Source of the DNA: Bacteroidota bacterium
GTDB lineage: Bacteria > Bacteroidota > Bacteroidia > Bacteroidales > JAADJA01
DNA: 5,938 nt
Direction of reading: 5' to 3'
NCBI GenBank assembly: GCA_024278155.1
Contig: JAJRTT010000282.1
Span: 1-5,938, forward strand
Every line of letters starts with the position of its first letter. The first letter of the stretch is position 1. Position numbers and translations under genes: made by a program. Shown here one piece after another: positions 1 through 5,219 of the stretch. Under the pieces are notes generated by a model. It searched no databases and was not told the origin of the DNA. It was given only the letters and a program-made list of their open reading frames with translations.

Positions 1-148
1 CATTGAGCTTGTCGAAGGTCACATTGAGCTTGTCGAAGGTCACATTGAGCTTGTCGAAGGTCACATTGAGCTTGTCGAAGGTCACATTGAGCTTGTCGAA
101 GGTCACATTGAGCTTGTCGAAGGTCACATTGAGCTTGTCGAAATGTGG
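1..148 (+). repeat. 21-bp tandem array, seven units, cut by the window edge
   Basis: Six identical 21-bp units run from position 1 to 126, and a seventh starts at 127. It keeps the core TTGAGCTTGTCGAA and then departs into ATGTGGCC. The unit contains TTGAGCTTGTCGAAGGTCA and the array begins before the window, so its full length is unknown. There is no unique spacer between units. The last unit can fold: CACATT at 125-130 pairs with AATGTG at 142-147. The same core, with C for T at one place, builds the block at 1530-1840. The function is unknown; the form suggests an intergenic, REP-like palindromic family that has expanded by tandem duplication. Confidence 0.95.
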
Positions 149-171
149 CCAACTATTTTTTCCTACTTTTG
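144..171 (+). promoter_or_regulatory. Bacteroidota-type promoter for the LOG gene
   Basis: TACTTTTG at 164-171 is an exact match to the Bacteroidota -7 consensus TAnnTTTG and lies 24 bases before the ATG at 196. The -33 element is weak: TGTG at 144-147 has suitable spacing, while a better TTG at 135-137 lies inside the last repeat unit but is about 26 bases away. Transcription would start near 177, giving a leader of about 20 bases. This supports the start at 196 over the ATG at 145, which lies upstream of the promoter. Confidence 0.6.
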
Positions 172-195
172 TCCGTCAGAAAAAATAATTTCGTT

Positions 196-789
196 ATGAA
201 AAGTATTTGTGTCTTTTGCGGATCGAGTGTTGGCAAAAAGGAAGTTTACAGCAAGGCCGCAAGGCAATTGGGGAAAGTGCTTGCCAAGAATAATATCACC
301 TTGGTTTATGGTGGTGGAAAAGTGGGCCTGATGGGCGTTATTGCAAACAGTATCTTGGAAAATGGCGGGACATGTATCGGCGTGATACCACAAAGCATCG
401 CCGATCTGGAAATTGCCCATACAGGACTGGACGAACTCCATATTGTGGACAGCATGGCCGAACGCAAGGATATGATGGCGGAGCTTTCGGACGCTTTTAT
501 CGCCATGCCCGGGGGATTTGGGACTTTGGACGAAATGGCCGAGATACTTACCTATAACCAGCTTCGGATATTTGATAAGCCCATTGGCCTGTACAACATT
601 GAAGGCTATTTTGATGGTTTGTTGAATTTTTTCGACCATGCGGTCGAGGAGCAATTCGTTAGGGGGGAACATAGGGGCAACATTGTTGTGTCCACCGACC
701 CCGAAGGTATTATAGGGAATTTAAAGGCCTATGAACCTGTCAAGATAGGGAAATGGATAGAGGATATTAAGGAAGAGAGTTTGAATTAG
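196..789 (+). CDS. LOG-family protein (nucleotide 5'-monophosphate phosphoribohydrolase, TIGR00730 type)
   Basis: The 197-residue product has the hallmarks of the LOG ('lonely guy') Rossmann-fold family: GGGKVGLMG at residues 39-47, ERK at 89-91 and PGGFGTLDE at 105-113. The last of these is the signature PGGxGTxxE, which binds the phosphoribose and supplies the catalytic glutamate. Characterised members are cytosolic and hydrolyse the N-glycosidic bond of AMP, of cytokinin riboside 5'-monophosphates or of other nucleotides; bacterial members probably act in nucleotide turnover. Length is normal for the family. The ATG at 196 is chosen because the protein then begins directly with the first beta strand (KSICVFCGSS) and the promoter lies just upstream; an in-frame ATG at 145 would add a non-homologous leader. 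The stop codon overlaps a nuclease relic, so the DNA after the gene has been rearranged, but the protein appears complete. The true substrate is not visible from sequence. Confidence 0.93.
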   Translation: MKSICVFCGSSVGKKEVYSKAARQLGKVLAKNNITLVYGGGKVGLMGVIANSILENGGTCIGVIPQSIADLEIAHTGLDELHIVDSMAERKDMMAELSDAFIAMPGGFGTLDEMAEILTYNQLRIFDKPIGLYNIEGYFDGLLNFFDHAVEEQFVRGEHRGNIVVSTDPEGIIGNLKAYEPVKIGKWIEDIKEESLN

Positions 790-953
790 TCTATTTACAA
801 AAAGAGAACAAAGATGGTAAAGTTGTTGAATACGCTTTAAATAGAAGTATGTCCCCAGCTCTTGTATCTCAATACGAAACCAAATTAATAGATAAAAAAT
901 TACTTGAAAATAAATTAGATGGGTTTTTTGAACTTGGAAAATACAAAGCTTAA
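783..953 (+). pseudogene. C-terminal remnant of a DUF1016/YhcG-type PDDEXK nuclease
   Basis: A frame open from 771 and ending in TAA at 951-953 encodes a peptide with no suitable start codon. It includes LVYLQKENKDGKVVEYALNR, then SMSPALVSQYETKL and DKKLLENKLDGFFELGKYK. From memory of the family, this is the extreme C-terminus of DUF1016 proteins, where a nuclease core strand (ILLCxEK), the 'VEYAL' strand and the 'SPxLVSxYxxxLPDKKLLQxKLxEFY' tail follow each other. YhcG-type proteins occur near restriction-modification and other defence or mobile loci. Everything upstream, including most of the PDDEXK catalytic core, is missing: the frame runs into the end of the LOG gene and meets a stop at 768-770. 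The segment is visibly more AT-rich than its flanks. It is best read as a deletion relic. The family is fairly sure; the exact junction, somewhere near 780, is not. Confidence 0.72.
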
Positions 954-969
954 AACAAAAGAATAATAT

Positions 970-1527
970 ATGATCGTAATCGGAATTACAGGCACCCTCG
1001 GTGCAGGAAAAGGGACTATCGTCGATTTCCTGAAAGACAAAGGATTTGAACATTATTCCGTGCGTGGTTTTTTGCTGGATAAAATCAGGAGAAAGGGAAT
1101 GCCCGAAAACCGTGACAGCATGGTGGTGGTCGCAAACGGATTAAGGGCCGAACATTCCCCTTCATATATCACCGACCAATTGTATTTGCAAGCTTTGGGG
1201 ACAGGGAAAAATGCAGTAATAGAGAGTATCCGCACACCGGGTGAAATTGAATCCTTACGTGAAAAAGGGAATTTTTATTTATTTGCCGTGGATGCCGATC
1301 CGAAAAAGCGGTTTGAACGGATAAAAACGAGAAAGTCGGAGACCGATGATATCGACTTTCAAACTTTCCTCAAAAATGAAAAAAGGGAAATGAACTCCGA
1401 TGACCCCAACAAACAAAACCTTGCAAAATGCAGGGAGATGGCCGATTTTGTTTTTTTGAACGATAAAGGGATTGAAGATTTGAACAAGGAAATTGCAGAG
1501 GTGTTGGAAAAGATAATTAAGGAATAA
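970..1527 (+). CDS. P-loop kinase-like protein (dephospho-CoA/nucleoside monophosphate kinase-like, annotated 'AAA family ATPase')
   Basis: This 185-residue soluble protein opens with a glycine-rich P-loop, GTLGAGKGT at residues 8-16 (Walker A, K14 and T16). Other conserved-looking blocks are ESIRTPGE at 85-92, an arginine-rich lid-like stretch RFERIKTR at 114-121, and SDDPNKQN at 143-150, which is typical of this subfamily. The fold resembles dephospho-CoA kinase and adenylate kinase, so transfer of phosphate from ATP to a small metabolite is expected, but the acceptor is unknown. Related P-loop domains are fused to the N-terminus of dCMP deaminase in fungi and in the AvcD anti-phage proteins, and a dCMP deaminase gene follows here at 1870. 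A role in deoxynucleotide metabolism or in regulating that enzyme is therefore a reasonable inference. The ATG at 970 is used because the first strand (MIVIGITG) begins there. No promoter matching TAnnTTTG was found in the short upstream gap. Confidence 0.85.
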   Translation: MIVIGITGTLGAGKGTIVDFLKDKGFEHYSVRGFLLDKIRRKGMPENRDSMVVVANGLRAEHSPSYITDQLYLQALGTGKNAVIESIRTPGEIESLREKGNFYLFAVDADPKKRFERIKTRKSETDDIDFQTFLKNEKREMNSDDPNKQNLAKCREMADFVFLNDKGIEDLNKEIAEVLEKIIKE

Positions 1528-1529
1528 TT

Positions 1530-1713
1530 GGTCATATTGAGCCCGTAGGTCACATTGAGCCCGTAGGTCACATTGAGCCTGTAGGCCACATTGAGCCCGT
1601 AGGTCTGAGCCTGTAGGTCACATTGAGCCTGTAGGTCAAATTGAGCCTGTAGGTCAAATTGAGCCTGTAGGTCACATTGAGCCTGTAGGTCACATTGAGC
1701 CTGTCGAAATGTG
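1530..1713 (+). repeat. Left half of composite array: ten units of about 18 bp
   Basis: Ten head-to-tail units start two bases after the stop codon of the P-loop gene. The consensus is GGTCACATTGAGCCTGTA. Units begin near 1530, 1548, 1566, 1584, 1602, 1616, 1634, 1652, 1670 and 1688. Variation includes CCC for CCT, CAAATT for CACATT, GGCC for GGTC, and a 4-bp deletion in the fifth unit (1602-1615, 14 bp). Compared with the 21-bp unit at the left edge, each unit lacks CGA within TGTCGAAGG. The tenth unit regains CGAA and ends in AAATGTG, like the last unit of the first array. The units are intergenic. Confidence 0.93.
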
Positions 1714-1744
1714 CCGGCTTTGTTTCGACAGGCTCAACATGACC
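1688..1744. repeat. Central inverted repeat joining the two half-arrays
   Basis: TTGAGCCTGTCGAAA at 1695-1709 is perfectly inverted at 1723-1737 (TTTCGACAGGCTCAA), with a 13-base loop. The arms extend outward to 22 bases (1688-1709 against 1723-1744) with two adjacent mismatches. As RNA this makes a long stable stem on either strand. It has no U-run, so it is not a typical intrinsic terminator, though it could slow or end transcription between the P-loop gene and the dCMP deaminase gene. This is probably the full-length ancestral form of the repeat. Confidence 0.92.
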
Positions 1745-1840
1745 AAAGTTGACAGGCTCAACATGACCAAAGTTGACAGGCTCAATATGACCAAAGTTGA
1801 CAGGCTCAACATGACCAAAGTTGACAGGCTCAACATGACC
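1723..1840 (-). repeat. Right half of composite array: five inverted units, four of 24 bp
   Basis: One 22-base unit (1723-1744) is followed by four 24-bp units at 1745-1768, 1769-1792, 1793-1816 and 1817-1840. The 24-bp units share GACAGGCTCAACATGACC preceded by AAAGTT. One differs by a single base (AATATG in the second 24-bp unit). The orientation is opposite to the left half. The unit is the inverse of the common core with AAAGTT replacing the CGAA end. TCAAC and GTTGA, nine bases apart, recur between neighbours and can pair. Each 24-bp unit contains TTGACA, identical to a sigma-70 -35 box, but no matching -10 was found and Bacteroidota do not normally use that element. The array ends 29 bases before the dCMP deaminase start and leaves little room for a conventional promoter. 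Confidence 0.93.
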
Positions 1841-1869
1841 CTAAAGAATAAAACATAAAAACATAGATT

Positions 1870-2367
1870 ATGTCCACAGAAAACAAAAAACACCTACGCC
1901 CCACCTGGGACGAATACTTTATGGACCTTGCCCATTCCGTTTCAAAAAGGGCCACTTGCGACCGCGGCAGATCGGGATGTGTGATCGTGCGCGACAAGCA
2001 GATTTTGGTGACGGGCTATGTGGGCTCGCCCCGGGGCTTGCCCCATTGCGACGATGTGGGCCATTTTTTCAAAAAAGTGATCCATGAAGACGGTTCCGTT
2101 ACCCAACATTGTGTGCGCACCGTACATGCGGAGCAAAATGCCATAACCCAGGCCGCCCGTCGTGGCATCGCCCTTGATAAATCAACCCTCTATTGCCGGA
2201 TGACCCCTTGCCGCACCTGTGCCATGCTTATTATCAATTGCGGTATCGAAAGGGTAGTGTGCGAAAAGAAATACCATTCCGGTGCCGAATCCGAGGAAAT
2301 GTTCAGGGAAGCCAGGGTGAAGCTGGATTATTTTTCGGAAGAGGTTTTGAAGTATAAGGGACAGTAG
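1870..2367 (+). CDS. Deoxycytidylate (dCMP) deaminase
   Basis: The 165-residue protein carries the zinc-deaminase signature: HAE at residues 86-88 (H86 zinc ligand, E88 proton shuttle) and PCRTC at 113-117 (C114 and C117 zinc ligands). The deoxycytidylate subgroup is indicated by GYVGSPRGLPHC at 49-60 and by HCVRTVHAE at 80-88. It deaminates dCMP to dUMP in the cytosol, the substrate of thymidylate synthase; family members are often activated by dCTP and inhibited by dTTP. Length is normal for the free-standing enzyme and all catalytic residues are present. The ATG at 1870 is the natural start; the preceding 29 bases are A-rich without a Shine-Dalgarno sequence. The inverted repeat block separates it from the P-loop kinase-like gene, with which it may form a functional pair. 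No terminator was seen after it. Confidence 0.93.
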   Translation: MSTENKKHLRPTWDEYFMDLAHSVSKRATCDRGRSGCVIVRDKQILVTGYVGSPRGLPHCDDVGHFFKKVIHEDGSVTQHCVRTVHAEQNAITQAARRGIALDKSTLYCRMTPCRTCAMLIINCGIERVVCEKKYHSGAESEEMFREARVKLDYFSEEVLKYKGQ

Positions 2368-2421
2368 GGAAGGGTTGATGATAAGGGATGAAAGTAGTAT
2401 AACCAAAAGCCGCAATTGTTA

Positions 2422-2562
2422 ATGAAACAAAAGGAATACGGAAAAGCCTTGAATTGTATTTTGGAAACAGATGCTTATTTTTTTACGGCCCTGCTTTATG
2501 AATATTTGAATAACGATGATTCGGCAAAGATTTGTTACAGAAAGCTGTTTCTTGTGGGATGA
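2422..2562 (+). CDS. Small ORF, 46 residues, unknown
   Basis: The ORF starts at ATG 2422 and stops at TGA 2560-2562. The predicted peptide begins MKQKEYGKALNC and contains AYFFTALLYEYL and SAKICYRKLF. The spacing of alanine, tyrosine and leucine is reminiscent of a tetratricopeptide-type helix pair, but one short fragment is not enough to assign a family. The frame is open from 2398 with no other start. It may be a genuine small protein, or the surviving end of a larger gene, as in the nuclease relic at 783-953. No promoter or ribosome binding site was recognised. Codon choice looks plausible for coding DNA, but that is an impression only. Confidence 0.3.
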   Translation: MKQKEYGKALNCILETDAYFFTALLYEYLNNDDSAKICYRKLFLVG

Positions 2563-2772
2563 ATAAAATAGACAAAACCAATGAGTAAAACATATAAATC
2601 AATAAGCACAATCAAAAAGAACAGATATGGGCAAAATGTGCAACACATAAGCCACCCATGAATTGTTGTGTTTATCTTGATACACACATTGACCTATGCG
2701 AAAATCCCTTTAAATTCTGTCTAACCTTAGCCATGATGTTGTGCAACAAAACAGAAACGAAAATTATACATA
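2563..2772. other. AT-rich spacer with direct repeat TGTGCAACA and small palindromes
   Basis: No convincing gene lies here. TGTGCAACA occurs at 2637-2645 and again at 2740-2748, 103 bases apart. The left copy sits in the hairpin ATGTG-CAA-CACAT (2636-2648), the right copy in TGTTG-TG-CAACA (2737-2748). GTCTAAC at 2719-2725 fits the RYYYAAC half of an integron-type recombination site, but the nearby GTTGTGC at 2738-2744 misses GTTRRRY by one base and is too close for a normal attC site. The layout hints at a cassette-like boundary before the following AT-rich gene. The rest of the 405-base gap from 2368 holds only the 46-codon ORF. Confidence 0.4.
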
Positions 2773-3411
2773 ATGAAAAAATTTGAAAAGACCTTGGTTG
2801 TATTGATTCTCGTTTCACTGATAATGAAATTCTCATTCATAATGGGAGGTGACATTTTAGCAATATTGTCGATTTCACTTTTAATCTTGGTTTATTACCC
2901 ACTTGGGTTTGCATTCTTTAACCAGGTTCGCTTAAGGGATATTTTTAAAAAAGATTCATATAAAGGAGTTTCTGGATTGAGGGTTTTTGGGGCAATTGTA
3001 GTTGGGATGGGCCTGTCTGCAACCTGTTTAGGGATTTTGTTTAAACTGGAAAATTGGCCTGGGTCAAATTTTAATCTAATGGTTGGTTTGGTTACGACAT
3101 TAATAGTATCAATAATAGCATTGATTAAGTTTTTCAAAAGTAAAGATAATTATTATAGGCAAATTCTTAAGAGAACAGCAATAATTGGAGGGCTCGGGTT
3201 ATTGTTAACTGCGTTACCAGATTTGACTTTGCAAAAAATTCAATATCGGAATCATCCTGAATATATTAAAGCCTATGAAGAGTATTTAAGTAATCCGGAA
3301 AACAAAGAACTTAAACAAAAAATAGAATTAGAGCATAAAAAAGCAACAATGACAGAAAAGGAATTCGAAATTTATCAAAAATATCAAGAACCCAATAAAC
3401 AACCCAAATAA
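2773..3411 (+). CDS. Multi-pass inner-membrane protein of unknown function with a 'WPG' motif
   Basis: The 212-residue product has about five hydrophobic segments, near residues 7-24, 27-50, 71-91, 102-121 and 133-150, followed by a charged, lysine- and glutamate-rich tail (155-212) likely to be helical and cytosolic or periplasmic. The sequence FKLENWPGSN at 90-99, after the third segment, resembles the 'FKxxHWPGA' motif of Bacteroidota membrane proteins, including the gliding and secretion motor subunit GldL. GldL itself has two membrane helices and different neighbours, so this is not GldL, only a possible motif relative. The gene is clearly more AT-rich than the genes on either side and follows the repeat-bearing spacer, which suggests separate acquisition. 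The ATG at 2773 begins MKKFEKTL directly before the first membrane helix and has an A-rich leader. No function can be given. Confidence 0.8.
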   Translation: MKKFEKTLVVLILVSLIMKFSFIMGGDILAILSISLLILVYYPLGFAFFNQVRLRDIFKKDSYKGVSGLRVFGAIVVGMGLSATCLGILFKLENWPGSNFNLMVGLVTTLIVSIIALIKFFKSKDNYYRQILKRTAIIGGLGLLLTALPDLTLQKIQYRNHPEYIKAYEEYLSNPENKELKQKIELEHKKATMTEKEFEIYQKYQEPNKQPK

Positions 3412-3447
3412 AATATATTGCAATGATTTCGCTTTTGTATGTATCCC

Positions 3448-3483
3448 AAAAAAACCGCCGGTAAATTTACCAACGGTTTTTTT
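3448..3483. terminator. Bidirectional intrinsic terminator between convergent genes
   Basis: A ten-base outer stem (AAAAAAACCG at 3448-3457 with CGGTTTTTTT at 3474-3483) encloses a two-base mismatch and the inner palindrome GGTAAATTTACC at 3460-3471. The A-run on the left and T-run on the right give a U-tract on both transcripts, so it can end the membrane-protein gene (stop 3411, plus strand) and the surface-protein gene (stop 3508, minus strand). Confidence 0.85.
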
Positions 3484-3507
3484 CCCAATTCTTAAAAACG
3501 GGCTGGA

Positions 3508-5079
3508 TCAAAAGTTCACAAAGGTAATCCCGGCAGTCCAGGGATAAAGCTCGGGGCCTTTGTCCTTTTTGAACATGGTGTTGACCGCATAGGTGGCGAA
3601 CAGGTTGATCTTGCCCCAGCCAATCCTTACCGTGGCATCAAATTTAAACGGGTTCATGTAGAAATCGTCAAAGGTTTTTGTTTTGGCATTGTTGGGCGAT
3701 GTGGCGGTATATTCCACTTTATAGGCATCCGTATTCGGGTCGTAGCGTGTCACCTCAAAATCCTTGTTGTATTCATTGTAATATTTTTTTGTGTGGGAAG
3801 AAATCCGTAGCCCGGCAACCATGCCCATATTGATATGGAAACTGTTTTTGTTGTGGTAGCGGTTGGTCTGGAATTCAAACAACAGAGGGATATCCACGTA
3901 CCAAACGGTCAATTTTGATTTACGGATACTGATCCCGCGATCGATATAGCCAATCAATTCCGAGGAATCCGAGTTCAGGCGGGTTGCCTTGCTGAAACGG
4001 TAGTTGTTCCAATATGTGCCCAAACCTGTTACCATCCCCCATTTCTGGTTTTTGGAAAGGCTGATGTTCTGCTCAAAGAAGTTAACATGCACGGCCCATG
4101 ATTTGGTTGTGCGCAAGTCCATGTATTCGGTTTCTTTCGGGAAACTCATTTTGTAATCAGGATCGACATATCCGTTCAACCCCATTTCGAAGCCCGCCCA
4201 GTGGCCGTTGAACTTTTTTATTTTGTGGCGGCTGAAGCTCACATTGCCATTTTCATCCACATGCAGTTCACGGTTCCCAACACGGATTTTTACCGAATCG
4301 GGGCCTTCCCAAACTTCCACTTCAAGGCCACCCACTTTTACCTTTGTGGAGTCGTAATAATTGTTTTTCCGATAGGAATAAGTGTAAGAGTTTTCGGTAC
4401 TCTTATAAGAAGTTGTTGGTGCTCCCACAATCGTAACATCTGCCGATCCGCTTTTGTTGCCCGAGACTTCCCCGCTTGCGTTCAGGGTGGCATCTGCAGC
4501 CCCTGACACATCATATTTTACCTTGTCGGACACCATACTGGTTGCGTCCAGGTCCGCTGCCCCACTCACTTTGGTAATATGCGTTCCGCTCCTGCCTGAA
4601 AGTTTTAGGTCGGCAGCCCCGGAAACCGTGGTTTCGAGGTATTGCACATCCACATCCAGCGAAACGGAAGTTGCCCCCGAGACTTCTATCTTCAGCTCAT
4701 CGGTCTCGATGAGGCTTTCCCCTTTTACGTTGGTTGCCCCGCTTGCTTTTAGCCATGTAAGTTCAGGAAGTGTGACGAATACATTTTGCACCGTTGGGTT
4801 TTTAAGGTCTTTCGTTTTAATGAAAAGGGTATTGTTTGAAACACTGGTAAGGATTTTATCCTGAAGGTTTGAATCCGTTTCGACTTTCAGGCTGGTTTCC
4901 GGGGAAATCGAAATGAATACATCTACAGCGCCACCGGCTTGTATCCCATTAAAAGTGGGAACTGCGCGGTTTTGTTTTACAACGTTTCTGTCTCCTTTTG
5001 CCTGGGCCAAAGCAGAAATATTTATTCCGAGAACAAGGATGAAGGCAATAGTTGTTGCCAAGGGTTTTTGTAAGTTCAT
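3508..5079 (-). CDS. Secreted DUF2807 (head-GIN) protein fused to an outer-membrane beta-barrel domain
   Basis: The 523-residue protein starts with a signal peptide (hydrophobic core about 8-24, probable cleavage after ALA at 23-25). Residues about 35-220 form a DUF2807 domain, entered at FNGIQAGGAVDVF, with six repeats of SGA or SGS at residues 113, 134, 153, 172, 192 and 211, spaced 19-21 apart, as expected for the coils of a right-handed beta-helix. A tyrosine-rich linker (about 222-245) and a further strand-rich segment lead to residues about 290-523, which show alternating aromatic/polar strands (for example SWAVHVNFFEQN, VWYVDIPLLFEF, FDATVRIGWGKINLF) and a final phenylalanine, as in outer-membrane barrels of the PorT/OMP_b-brl class. 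The likely picture is a surface or periplasmic beta-helix on a small barrel; the role is unknown and 'adhesin' is only the historical family label. It is convergent with the membrane-protein gene. No TAnnTTTG promoter was found in the 140 bases upstream. Confidence 0.87.
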   Translation of the reverse strand: MNLQKPLATTIAFILVLGINISALAQAKGDRNVVKQNRAVPTFNGIQAGGAVDVFISISPETSLKVETDSNLQDKILTSVSNNTLFIKTKDLKNPTVQNVFVTLPELTWLKASGATNVKGESLIETDELKIEVSGATSVSLDVDVQYLETTVSGAADLKLSGRSGTHITKVSGAADLDATSMVSDKVKYDVSGAADATLNASGEVSGNKSGSADVTIVGAPTTSYKSTENSYTYSYRKNNYYDSTKVKVGGLEVEVWEGPDSVKIRVGNRELHVDENGNVSFSRHKIKKFNGHWAGFEMGLNGYVDPDYKMSFPKETEYMDLRTTKSWAVHVNFFEQNISLSKNQKWGMVTGLGTYWNNYRFSKATRLNSDSSELIGYIDRGISIRKSKLTVWYVDIPLLFEFQTNRYHNKNSFHINMGMVAGLRISSHTKKYYNEYNKDFEVTRYDPNTDAYKVEYTATSPNNAKTKTFDDFYMNPFKFDATVRIGWGKINLFATYAVNTMFKKDKGPELYPWTAGITFVNF

Positions 5080-5198
5080 GCGAATGATTTTAAATTAAAC
5101 ATTTTGTTGATTTGGGGATATGACGGACGTGATTTCCGATTTGTTACAGGAAGAAGGGTACAAAGCGTTTTCCCTAAGAAGAAAATCAGAAGACTCAA

Positions 5199-5219
5199 CC
5201 AGCGGCCAGCCACCAGCCA
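5199..5219. repeat. Three 7-bp tandem units ending at the pth stop codon
   Basis: CCAGCGG, CCAGCCA and CCAGCCA follow one another, and the last unit ends at the base before the pth stop codon (complement of 5220-5222). The remaining 5080-5198 gap between pth and the surface-protein gene shows no terminator hairpin and no recognisable promoter. Confidence 0.7.

Noticed and set aside
3..188. 61-residue open frame of LSLSKVT repeats
   Set aside because: It is simply the 21-bp tandem array read in a stop-free frame; several frames on both strands are open through it, and it runs over the LOG promoter.
145..195. Upstream in-frame ATG at 145 as the LOG start
   Set aside because: It lies before the -7 promoter element at 164-171 and adds a leader unlike any LOG N-terminus; the conserved fold starts at the ATG at 196.
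163..672. 169-codon minus-strand ORF opposite the LOG gene
   Set aside because: It is the complement of a gene with a full LOG signature; its own translation shows no recognisable domain or start signals.
1..1840. CRISPR arrays
   Set aside because: The units are contiguous with no unique spacers, the arrays include an inverted half, and no cas genes are present.
1749..1850. TTGACA in the 24-bp units as -35 boxes of tandem sigma-70 promoters
   Set aside because: No -10 element at proper spacing was found, and the Bacteroidota primary sigma factor uses TTTG/TAnnTTTG, which is absent here.
1690..1893. Minus-strand ORF of 67 codons across the right half-array, and the minus-strand ORF at 1359-1589
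   Set aside because: Both are translations of the repeats (LSLSTLVM and TYGLNV patterns) and overlap well-supported genes on the other strand.
2581..2661. 26-codon ORF starting MSKTYKSISTIKK
   Set aside because: It is too short, has no start signals, and runs through the palindrome of the left direct repeat.
2719..2744. A complete integron attC site
   Set aside because: GTCTAAC fits RYYYAAC, but GTTGTGC breaks GTTRRRY and the two are only about 12 bases apart; no integrase gene is in the window.
4201..4864. Plus-strand ORFs of 101 and 136 codons opposite the DUF2807 gene
   Set aside because: They are complements of the repetitive SGA coding region and barrel; the minus-strand gene has a signal peptide, domain structure and terminator.
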